Part shown: in pieces, positions 1 through 6,859 of the stretch
Layout of the letters: the number at the start of each line of letters is the position of its first letter
How positions within the stretch are numbered: the stretch's first letter is position 1
Source of the DNA: an uncultured Collinsella sp.
GTDB lineage: Bacteria > Actinomycetota > Coriobacteriia > Coriobacteriales > Coriobacteriaceae
Assembly (NCBI GenBank): GCA_902491915.1
Contig: CABUJL010000038.1
Location: 1 to 14,282 of the forward strand
Length of the DNA stretch: 14,282 nt
Direction of reading: 5' to 3'
The notes under the pieces: generated by a model
Told to the model about the DNA's origin: nothing
Seen by the model: only the letters and a program-made list of their open reading frames with translations
The model's database searches: none
Position numbers and translations under genes: made by a program

Positions 1-1040
1 AGGCCATCAACCATGCGAAGGCCGCGAACGTGCCCATCGTGGTTGCCGTCAACAAGATCGACAAGCCCGGCGCCACGCCCGACCGCGTACGCCAGGAGCT
101 CACCGAGTACGGCATCATCCCCGAGGAGTGGGGCGGACAGAACATGTTCGTCAACATCTCGGCTAAGCAGAAGATCGGTATCGACGACCTTCTCGAGACC
201 GTGCTGCTGCAGGCCGACGTGCTCGAGCTCAAGGCCAACCCCGACACCTTTGCCTCCGGCAACGTCCTCGAGGCCAAGCTCGACAAGGGCCGCGGCTCGG
301 TCGCTACCGTGCTGGTGACCCGCGGTACCCTGCACGTGGGCGATACGCTGGTCGCCGGCCTTACCTACGGCCGCGTCCGCGCCATGCTCGATCCCAAGGG
401 CAACGCCGTCACCGAGGCCGGTCCCTCCGACGCCGTCGAGATCCTGGGCCTGCAGTCCGTGCCCAACGCCGGCGACGAGTTCCGCGTGTTCGAGGACGAG
501 CGCGAGGCTCGTGCCCTGGCCGATGAGCGTTCGCTCAAGGCACGTATCGAGGAGCAGAGCCGCGTGAAGCACGTTACGCTCGAGAACCTCTTCGAGACCA
601 TCGCCGACGCCGAGGTCAAGGAGCTTAACCTGATCATCAAGGCCGACGTCCAGGGTTCCATCGAGGCCCTTCAGGACTCGCTCGACAAGATGGATCAGTC
701 CGAGGTCCGCATCAACACGATCCACTCCGCCGTCGGTGCCATCAACGAGACCGACGTCGTCCTGGCCGACGCCTCCAACGCCATCATCATCGGCTTTGGC
801 GTGCGTCCCGACGGCAAGGCCCGCTCCGCTGCCGAGCGGGAGGGCGTCGAGATCCGTTGCTACGACGTTATCTACAAGTGCCTCGAGGAGCTCGACGCAG
901 CCCGTATCGGTATGCTCAAGCCCACCGAGGTCGAGGTCTCCACGGGTACCGCGACCGTCCTGGACACCTTCAAGGTGCCCAAAGTCGGTATCGCCGCCGG
1001 TGTCCGCGTCGAGGAGGGCGAGATCGCCGCGACCGATTAA
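1..1040 (+). CDS. infB: translation initiation factor IF-2, 3' part, ending at an in-frame TAA
   Basis: IF-2 is the GTPase that brings fMet-tRNA to the 30S subunit and promotes subunit joining. The 5' part, with the N-terminal domains and most of the G domain, lies outside the window; the frame is open from base 3. Visible are the G4 motif NKID (51-62), the G5-like SAK (about 159-167), the domain II barrel (from about 210), the helical linker and domain III region (from about 500), and the start of the C2 domain with KVPKVGIAAG (from about 973). Translation stops at TAA 1038-1040, about 30 residues into C2. Family members normally continue for some 60 more residues, and those residues follow here in the same frame (1041-1229). 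The truncated product would lack most of the fMet-tRNA-binding domain. Gene identity is certain; whether the stop is real is not. Confidence 0.93.
   Translation, partial: AINHAKAANVPIVVAVNKIDKPGATPDRVRQELTEYGIIPEEWGGQNMFVNISAKQKIGIDDLLETVLLQADVLELKANPDTFASGNVLEAKLDKGRGSVATVLVTRGTLHVGDTLVAGLTYGRVRAMLDPKGNAVTEAGPSDAVEILGLQSVPNAGDEFRVFEDEREARALADERSLKARIEEQSRVKHVTLENLFETIADAEVKELNLIIKADVQGSIEALQDSLDKMDQSEVRINTIHSAVGAINETDVVLADASNAIIIGFGVRPDGKARSAAEREGVEIRCYDVIYKCLEELDAARIGMLKPTEVEVSTGTATVLDTFKVPKVGIAAGVRVEEGEIAATD
1038..1040 (+). other. in-frame ochre stop inside infB
   Basis: TAA sits between the residues GEIAATD and VRLVRDG. In IF-2 proteins the equivalent position is commonly lysine (pattern G-x-I-x-R-x-x-K-V-R). 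No frame change occurs across the stop. Possible causes are a sequencing or assembly error, a strain mutation, or a translated stop; the sequence alone cannot decide. Confidence 0.9.
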
Positions 1041-1229
1041 GTGCGCCTGGTGCGTGACGGCATTGTGGTCTTCAACGGCAAGATCGCCTCGATGCGCCAC
1101 TACAAGGATGAGGCCAAGAGCCTCAAGAGCGGTTCCGAGGGCGGCATTGGCCTGGAGAACTTCCAGGACATCAAGCCCGGCGACCAGATCGAGGGTTACC
1201 GCATCGACCAGGTTGCCCGTACCGAGTAG
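1041..1229 (+). CDS. infB: IF-2 C-terminal fragment (rest of the C2 domain) after the in-frame stop
   Basis: These 62 codons follow the infB stop directly and in frame, starting with GTG. The translation reads VRLVRDGIVVFNGKIAS and later GGIGLENFQDIKPGD, the conserved end of the IF-2 C2 domain, which recognises the formyl-methionyl end of initiator tRNA. It ends at TAG 1227-1229, just where IF-2 normally ends. There is no decay: no frameshift and no second stop. As an independent gene it would need re-initiation at the adjacent GTG. The nearest purine-rich stretch (GAGGAGGG, 1011-1018) is about 22 bases upstream, too far for a normal ribosome binding site. It is most likely the tail of a single IF-2 coding region rather than a separate gene; an annotation pipeline might call the pair a pseudogene. 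Confidence 0.8.
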   Translation: MRLVRDGIVVFNGKIASMRHYKDEAKSLKSGSEGGIGLENFQDIKPGDQIEGYRIDQVARTE

Positions 1230-1240
1230 GGGGTAGCGCT

Positions 1241-1651
1241 ATGAAGCAAACGCAGGCAACCCGCCGTCTGGGCGAGCAGCTTCGCGAGAAGCTTGGTTAT
1301 ATCCTGCTCTTTGAGGTTTCCGATCCGCGTCTCGACCTGGTCACTCTGACCGCGGTCGAGGTCGCGGTGGACCGTTCGTTCGCGCGTGTGTACGTGTCGT
1401 GCGATGCGAGCCGCTACGATGAGGTCATGGAGGCGCTCGCCAGCGCCAAGGGCCGCATTCGCAGTCTGTTGGCTCGCTCGCTCGATTGGCGCGTCACGCC
1501 CGAGCTCGATTTTCGCATCGATCGCTCGACCGATGAGGCCGAGCGCATCACACGTGCGCTGGAAAACGTTCCGGCCACGCTTGCGATCGAAAAGGACGAG
1601 GACGGCTACCCCATAGCGGATGCCGCCCAGGAGGCAGCTTTAGATGACTAA
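1241..1651 (+). CDS. rbfA: 30S ribosome-binding factor A
   Basis: RbfA is a small KH-fold protein that binds the 30S subunit near helix 1 of 16S rRNA during late maturation and cold adaptation. The 136-residue product is of usual length. It shows the family pattern: VSDPRLDLVTLTAVEVAVD (residues about 26-44), then ARVYVS, GRIRSLLARSL and the closing RVTPELDFRIDRS. The start ATG has an AGGGGG ribosome binding site (1228-1233) with 7 bases of spacing. It begins 11 bases after the infB reading frame ends and overlaps the next gene by 8 bases, so it is probably co-transcribed and translationally coupled with both neighbours. infB-rbfA is a near-universal gene pair. Confidence 0.95.
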   Translation: MKQTQATRRLGEQLREKLGYILLFEVSDPRLDLVTLTAVEVAVDRSFARVYVSCDASRYDEVMEALASAKGRIRSLLARSLDWRVTPELDFRIDRSTDEAERITRALENVPATLAIEKDEDGYPIADAAQEAALDD

Positions 1652-2687
1652 TTCCGCCGACCTCGCCTCGTGCGAGTCTGCAGATATTAAACGACGCATC
1701 CTCGAGCTCATCGAGGATGCGTCCTCCATTGCGATCTCGGGTCACACCTCTCCCGACGGCGATGCCCTGGGCTCCGTGTTGGGCCTGGGCCTTTCGCTTA
1801 TGAAGGTGTTCCCCGACAAGGACATCGCCCTGCTGCTGGCAGACGACGATCCTGTTCCGCGCATCTACCGTTTTATGGAGGGCGCCGACCTGCTGGTGCC
1901 GGCATCTGCCTACACCGGCAACCCGGACCTGTTCATCTCGGTGGACGTGCCGGTCGTCGAGCGCCTCAATAATTCCGCCGAGGTGCTGCGTCGTTCGGCC
2001 CACGTGGCGTGCTTTGACCATCACCCGGCACGCGAGGAGTTTGCCGAGGTCAGCCTCAGGTGCGTCAATGCCGCGGCCTGCGCCATGATCATCGACCGCT
2101 TTTTGGCCGATTGCGGCATTACCGCAAGTGATAGCATCGCTACCTGTCTGCTGTGCGGTCTGGTCACCGACACCGGTCGTTTTCAGTATCAGAACGCCGA
2201 TGCCGCAGCGTTTCATGCCGCCTCGCGTCTGGTGGCGCACGGTGCCGATCCGGCGCGCGTCGCGCTCGAGGTATACCAGAGCATGCGTGTCGAGTTCTTG
2301 CACCTTAAGTCCATCGTCATGGGTCGTATCAAGACGGTCGCGCACGGGCGCGTGGCGTATAGCTATGCGTACGAGAGCGACCTTAAGGACTGCGGCGTCA
2401 CCTCTGATGAGTGCGACGGCCTGGTCGATGTGGTGCGCTCGGTGATGGGTGTCGAGGTCTGCCTGTTCCTTAAGGGTATCGAGGGCGATACCAAGGTGCG
2501 CGGCAACCTGCGCTCCAAGGGTGATCTTGATGTTTCCGAGATTGCGGCCAACTTTGGCGGAGGTGGGCACCACGCTGCCGCCGGCTTTACCAACGCCGGA
2601 ACGATTTCCGAGACGCTCACCGCGGCACTTCCCATGCTGGCCGAGCTGGTAGGGGAGGATCCCGCTTCGGTGACCGTCGAGCTCTAA
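1644..2687 (+). CDS. nrnA: DHH/DHHA1 phosphoesterase, NrnA-type nanoRNase / pAp phosphatase
   Basis: Proteins of this family degrade 2-5-nt RNA (nanoRNA) and dephosphorylate 3'-phosphoadenosine 5'-phosphate; some also hydrolyse cyclic dinucleotides, as for Rv2837c (CnpB) of Mycobacterium tuberculosis. The 347-residue product has GHTSPDGDALGS (33-44), an aspartate at 101, the signature DHH (125-127), GLVTDTGRF (172-180), and the DHHA1 substrate-binding motif GGGGHHAAAG (305-314). All expected metal ligands appear present. There is no signal peptide or membrane segment, so it should be cytoplasmic. The start ATG is supported by AGGAGG (1629-1634), 9 bases upstream and inside rbfA, with an 8-base overlap. 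A location between rbfA and truB is typical for Firmicutes and Actinobacteria and fits a role in RNA turnover. Substrate preference cannot be read from sequence. Confidence 0.9.
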   Translation: MTNSADLASCESADIKRRILELIEDASSIAISGHTSPDGDALGSVLGLGLSLMKVFPDKDIALLLADDDPVPRIYRFMEGADLLVPASAYTGNPDLFISVDVPVVERLNNSAEVLRRSAHVACFDHHPAREEFAEVSLRCVNAAACAMIIDRFLADCGITASDSIATCLLCGLVTDTGRFQYQNADAAAFHAASRLVAHGADPARVALEVYQSMRVEFLHLKSIVMGRIKTVAHGRVAYSYAYESDLKDCGVTSDECDGLVDVVRSVMGVEVCLFLKGIEGDTKVRGNLRSKGDLDVSEIAANFGGGGHHAAAGFTNAGTISETLTAALPMLAELVGEDPASVTVEL

Positions 2688-2702
2688 CTTTTTGGATGGT
2701 AC

Positions 2703-3635
2703 ATGGCTCGTCGTACACCTTCTCAACTTAATATGCTGCTCGCCGTCGATAAGCCGGTGGGCTGCACGTCCCACGACGTGGTTTCGCAATGCCGGCGCGC
2801 CCTCCATGAGCGGCGCGTCGGTCATGCCGGAACGCTCGACCCCATGGCATCGGGCGTCATGGTGGTGGGCGTGGGTCAGGCTACACGTCTGCTGGGCATG
2901 CTTACACTCGATACCAAAAGTTACGTCGCCGACATTTCGTTTGGCGTCGAGACCAATACCGATGATGCGGAAGGCGAGGCCGTCCGTACAGTGCCCATTG
3001 CCGCCGACCTGCGCGATCCGGCCTATGCCCGCGAGCGCCTGTGCGCCATGTTGGGCCCGCAGATGCAGGTGCCGCCGGCGTTTTCGGCCATTTCGGTCAA
3101 CGGCGTGCGCGCCTATAAGTCTGCCCGCGAGGGCAATGCCGTTGAGTTGCCCCCGCGTCCGGTCGAGGTGTACTCCGCCGACCTGATTGCCGTGAGCGGC
3201 GAGGGCGATGCGTGCGTTTGGACCGTGGCGTTTTCGGTGAGCAAGGGCACCTACATCCGCGCGCTCGCTCGCGACCTGGGCCGTGCCTGCGATAACGCGG
3301 CACATATTTCCGCGCTGCGCCGAACGGCTTCCGGCATTGTCTCCATCGGAGCCTGCCATGCGGTCGAGGAACTTTCTGCCGAGTCCGCTGCCGGCTTTGC
3401 CCTAGATCCCATTGCGGCACTGGGCGCCACGCGCATCGACTTGCCGGGCGATCTTGCCGACGATCTGCTGTGCGGACGCCGCATTCCTATTGAGCGCGCG
3501 CTTGGGGGCTTCGATGTGTCGAAGGCGCCGTTTGCGCTCGTGCTCGATGGCGGGCTCAAGGCGCTCGCCCGTATCGAGGGCGGTCGCTTTGTTATGGAGC
3601 ACGTCTTTCCGCAGGCGATCGGCGGTGTTCGATGA
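2703..3635 (+). CDS. truB: tRNA pseudouridine(55) synthase
   Basis: TruB converts U55 in the T-loop of tRNAs to pseudouridine and also acts as a tRNA chaperone. The 310-residue product carries the motif GHAGTLDPMASGV (40-52) with catalytic Asp46, then RAYKSAREG (126-134) with the conserved tyrosine, and KGTYIRALARDLG (171-183). The C-terminal part (about 220-310) is a less conserved accessory region. The start ATG follows nrnA by 15 bases and has only a weak purine-rich leader (GGATGG). A second ATG at residue 11 also precedes the conserved core but has no better site. The stop overlaps the ribF start (ATGA, 3632-3635), which indicates translational coupling. Confidence 0.95.
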   Translation: MARRTPSQLNMLLAVDKPVGCTSHDVVSQCRRALHERRVGHAGTLDPMASGVMVVGVGQATRLLGMLTLDTKSYVADISFGVETNTDDAEGEAVRTVPIAADLRDPAYARERLCAMLGPQMQVPPAFSAISVNGVRAYKSAREGNAVELPPRPVEVYSADLIAVSGEGDACVWTVAFSVSKGTYIRALARDLGRACDNAAHISALRRTASGIVSIGACHAVEELSAESAAGFALDPIAALGATRIDLPGDLADDLLCGRRIPIERALGGFDVSKAPFALVLDGGLKALARIEGGRFVMEHVFPQAIGGVR

Positions 3636-4639
3636 TGCTGACCTCCCACGAGCTCGCGCGTATCTTTTTCGCGGGCGAGTCGGATGAGGCCCGCATCGTC
3701 GCCGCCGATACATTTGATGATTGCGCGTGCCTGGACGCCGCGTCGATCGCCATCGGCGTATTCGATGGCGTGCATCGGGGGCATCACGAATTGATCGACG
3801 CGGTCGTTCGCGATGCGCGTAACCACGGCTGCAAGGCGGTCGTGGTCACTTTCGATCCCGACCCGGACGTAGTTGTGAGTTCCTCGCCCGCTCAAAAACT
3901 GATGACGACGGCCGACCGTCTGCATGCCCTGGCTCTCACCGGGGTCGATGCGGTCGTGGCCGTTCCCTTCACGCCTGCGGTGGCCGCTCTCGACCATGAG
4001 GGCTTTCTTAAGCTGCTGTCGCGCATCGTCGATATCCGCTCGATTCGTGTGGGTAGCGACTTTAGGCTGGGTCGCGGCGGCGCCTCGGGCGTTGCCGAGA
4101 TGCAGACATGGGGAGCCGAGCACGGAGTTGACGTCTATGGCCACGAGCTGCTGTGCGTCGATGGGCAGACGATCTGCGCCACCCGTATTCGCCAGGAGCT
4201 GCGCCAAGGTCATGTTGAGCTTGCCGCCGAGCTGCTCGGCCGCCCGTATATGCTGCGAGGTATTGTTGCCGGCGGTCGTCACCAAGGTTCCGACATGGGT
4301 TTTCCCACGGCAAATATTCAGGTGCCCGATGGCATTCAGGTGCCTGCCGATGGTGTCTACGAGGGTCTTGTTCTGGTCGACGATACCGTGTGGCCTGCCG
4401 CCGTCAACGTGGGCCTGCCGCCGACGTATGCCGACGATGCCGCCTCGGCGCACCTAGAGGCCAACTTAATCGGGTATGCGGGCGACCTGTACGGCGCCTC
4501 GGTGTCGCTGGCGTTTACGCGCTGGCTGCGCCCTTCGCGCGTGTTCGATTCGCTGGACGAGCTCATTGCGACCGTCGAGGGTAATATTGACGATATTCGC
4601 CATAACTTGGGTGAGCAGGGGGTGAGCATCCGTGATTAG
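3632..4639 (+). CDS. ribF: bifunctional riboflavin kinase / FAD synthetase
   Basis: RibF makes FMN from riboflavin and then FAD, using two ATP. The 335-residue product has the N-terminal adenylyltransferase half, with IGVFDGVHRGHH (41-52), FDPDP (74-78), VGSDFRLGRGG (140-150) and TRIRQELRQG (184-193). The C-terminal kinase half has the nucleotide/Mg motif GFPTAN (223-228), NVGLPPTYA (259-267), a glutamate at 276 in the position of the catalytic base, and GDLYG (284-288). The residues just after Glu276 are Ala-Asn, where many homologues have x-His; this looks like lineage variation rather than inactivation. It overlaps truB by 4 bases and the next gene, dnaG, by 8. Both enzymes appear complete. 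Confidence 0.94.
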   Translation: MMLTSHELARIFFAGESDEARIVAADTFDDCACLDAASIAIGVFDGVHRGHHELIDAVVRDARNHGCKAVVVTFDPDPDVVVSSSPAQKLMTTADRLHALALTGVDAVVAVPFTPAVAALDHEGFLKLLSRIVDIRSIRVGSDFRLGRGGASGVAEMQTWGAEHGVDVYGHELLCVDGQTICATRIRQELRQGHVELAAELLGRPYMLRGIVAGGRHQGSDMGFPTANIQVPDGIQVPADGVYEGLVLVDDTVWPAAVNVGLPPTYADDAASAHLEANLIGYAGDLYGASVSLAFTRWLRPSRVFDSLDELIATVEGNIDDIRHNLGEQGVSIRD

Positions 4640-6749
4640 CGATGAGGAGAAAGACCAGGTTCGCGCTGCGTCCGATCTGGTTGCCATCGTGCAGGAAACG
4701 GTTGAGCTCAAGCCCCGCGGCCATGAGTTTTGGGGTTGCTGCCCCTTCCATGGCGAAAAGACCCCGTCGTTTCACATTATCCCCGCCACGCAGGTGTGGC
4801 ACTGCTTTGGCGCGTGCAGCGAGGGCGGCGACGTCTTCACCTACATCATGAAGCGCGAGAACCTGAGCTTTCCCGAGTCGATTCGCTACCTGGCCGACCG
4901 TGCCGGCATTGAGCTGCACGATACCGGCGCCCACCGCGAGCGCGGCACCAAGCGCGCCCGCATCTATGACCTGTGCGCCGAAACCGCCCAGTTCTACCAC
5001 ACCATGCTCATGCGCGGTAAGGACAGCCGCCCGCGCGAATATTTCGCCAGCCGCGGTATGGGCGGCGACGTCTGCCGCCGCTACTGCCTGGGCTTTGCGC
5101 CGGGCCGCAACGCGCTGGTGTCGCACCTATCGCAGGCGGGCTTTACCCCGCAGGAGATGATCGACGCCAACGTGGCCGTGAGCCGTGGGCGTGGGCAGCT
5201 TGCCGACCGTTTTTACGACCGCGTGATGTTTCCCATTTTTGATGAGCAGGGTCATAACATCGCCTTTGGCGGGCGCATTATGGGCGATGGACAGCCTAAG
5301 TACCTCAACACCGCCGAGACGAGCGTGTTCCATAAAAAGCGAAACCTCTACGGCTTTAACTGGGCCAAGGAGTTTATCGTCGCGCAGGATACCGCCATCG
5401 TGGTGGAGGGTTATACCGACTGTATCGCCTGCTGGGAGGCGGGGATCAAAAACGTCGTCGCCACGCTGGGCACGGCGCTGACGGAGCATCACGTAAAGAC
5501 GCTCACCCGCTTTGCCAAGCGCATCGTGTATATGTTCGATGGCGACGCCGCCGGTCAAAAGGCCGCGCGCCGCGCGATTCAGTTTATCGAGCAGGATTCG
5601 ATGGACCTGCGCTGCGTGGTGCTCCCTGACGGTAACGACCCCATGGAGTTCATCACGGCGCATGGTGGCGAGGCACTGCAGGCGCGAATCGATGCCGCCG
5701 AGCCCCTCATGGACTTTGTGTACCGCTCACTGCAGGAGTCGAGCGACATTACCACGCCTGGCGGCCGCGCCAAGGCGCTCGAGGATGCGCTGACGCTTAT
5801 CTATCCGCTGCGCGATAGCTACATGATCGATACGTACTTTATCCAGATTGCCGACCTGCTGGGGTTGGACTTGGAAACGGTGCGTTCGAGCTCGGGGCGC
5901 GTGTTTCGCGATGTTGCCAAGCGCGAGGATGCTGAGCGTCGTCGCGAGCAGAACTACGAGCGCCAGCGGGCACAGGCCGAGCGTGCGGGCAGCGCGGGCG
6001 GTCGGGCGTCTGGTTCGCAGGGGGCGTCTCGCGGTGCTTGGGCGTCGGGGGCGACGCCGCCGGTGTCCACGCCGGTCGAGGAAGATCCGTACGACTATGT
6101 TCCGCTCGAGGCCTACGGGGCTGCGCCAGTCGAGGTCGTCGACGATATGCCGCCGATCGATGTGCCGGTTGGTATGGATGGCGCGGCGCCGGTTGCCGAT
6201 GCAGCGGGCGCGTCTGCGACACCGACGATGCCGATCGTGCTGACCGACCTGGAGCGAAAGTCTTTGGCGGGGGAGCGCGAGCTGCTGACGATGCTCACGA
6301 GCTATCCCGACCTGTTTCGCACGTATGCCGACCGCATCTGCTCGATCGAGTGGGTGGATCCGCGTCACGAGTCCATCGCGTGGGCCGTGCTCGCGACGAC
6401 GCCGGGCACCGACCCCACGGCGTGCATGGATGCGGCGCGCGCGGTGTGTCCCGAGGCAGCGTCGCTTGTCAGCGCCGGGCGCATTTCGTCGACGAGTAAG
6501 CACCCCACCGAGACGAACATCGTGTTTATGCTCGATACCCTCGAGCTCTACACCATCAAGCGCCGCATGCGCGCCGCACAGGCCAAGCTTCGCCAGGACC
6601 GGTCGCTCGACGACGAGGCGCGCCGTGTGCTGACGATGCAAGCGATGCAAGATTCTCAGCGCCAGCGCGAGCTTCAAAAGTCGATCGGCGGCGTGGCGGA
6701 TCCGTTTCGTTTGATCGGTTTGGAGACTACGGGCGCCGACCAGGCCTAG
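4632..6749 (+). CDS. dnaG: DNA primase
   Basis: DnaG makes the RNA primers for replication. The 705-residue product begins at GTG 4632, inside the end of ribF, preceded by AGGGGGTGA (about 4616-4624). An N-terminal CHC2 zinc finger has the probable ligands Cys37, His40, Cys58 and Cys62; the last pair is spaced C-x3-C (HCFGAC), not the usual C-x2-C. The catalytic core follows, with the TOPRIM glutamate in VVEGYTD (257-263) and the acidic motif DGD (303-305). Residues about 430-535 form a low-complexity linker: first Arg/Glu-rich, then Gly/Ala/Ser-rich, then acidic/Pro-rich. From about 540 a helical C-terminal domain, expected to bind the replicative helicase DnaB, runs to the end. The length exceeds the usual 580-650 mainly because of the linker. 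Confidence 0.96.
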   Translation: MISDEEKDQVRAASDLVAIVQETVELKPRGHEFWGCCPFHGEKTPSFHIIPATQVWHCFGACSEGGDVFTYIMKRENLSFPESIRYLADRAGIELHDTGAHRERGTKRARIYDLCAETAQFYHTMLMRGKDSRPREYFASRGMGGDVCRRYCLGFAPGRNALVSHLSQAGFTPQEMIDANVAVSRGRGQLADRFYDRVMFPIFDEQGHNIAFGGRIMGDGQPKYLNTAETSVFHKKRNLYGFNWAKEFIVAQDTAIVVEGYTDCIACWEAGIKNVVATLGTALTEHHVKTLTRFAKRIVYMFDGDAAGQKAARRAIQFIEQDSMDLRCVVLPDGNDPMEFITAHGGEALQARIDAAEPLMDFVYRSLQESSDITTPGGRAKALEDALTLIYPLRDSYMIDTYFIQIADLLGLDLETVRSSSGRVFRDVAKREDAERRREQNYERQRAQAERAGSAGGRASGSQGASRGAWASGATPPVSTPVEEDPYDYVPLEAYGAAPVEVVDDMPPIDVPVGMDGAAPVADAAGASATPTMPIVLTDLERKSLAGERELLTMLTSYPDLFRTYADRICSIEWVDPRHESIAWAVLATTPGTDPTACMDAARAVCPEAASLVSAGRISSTSKHPTETNIVFMLDTLELYTIKRRMRAAQAKLRQDRSLDDEARRVLTMQAMQDSQRQRELQKSIGGVADPFRLIGLETTGADQA

Positions 6750-6818
6750 ATGTTGTGGTCAACCAGCGTATTCGCGCCTATATCCAGTCTGAATTTTGGG
6801 TATAGACGTCAATGTGTG

Positions 6819-6827
6819 TGCTAAAGT
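6819..6827 (+). promoter_or_regulatory. candidate extended -10 promoter of rpoD
   Basis: TGCTAAAGT reads as TG-n plus a -10-like TAAAGT. The -35 side is weak (TTGGGT at 6796-6801, 20 bases away), as is common for extended -10 promoters. Transcription would start near 6834, within or beside a small inverted repeat (AGTCC/GGACT, 6832-6844) directly before the ribosome binding site. It is a visual match only; rpoD could also be read through from dnaG. Confidence 0.4.
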
Positions 6828-6847
6828 AATGAGTCCTGTGGACTATG

Positions 6848-6855
6848 AAGGGAGA
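6848..6855 (+). promoter_or_regulatory. ribosome binding site that sets the rpoD start at GTG 6860
   Basis: AAGGGAGA lies 4 bases before GTG 6860. It overlaps the codons of an upstream in-frame ATG at 6845, which has no such site of its own, so GTG 6860 is the better start. Confidence 0.65.
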
Positions 6856-6859
6856 ATCT

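Noticed and set aside
1548..3359. 603-codon open frame on the minus strand opposite nrnA and truB
   Set aside because: It lies antisense to genes with clear motifs; its low-complexity His/Arg/Ala-rich translation is what G/C-ending codons produce on the opposite strand.
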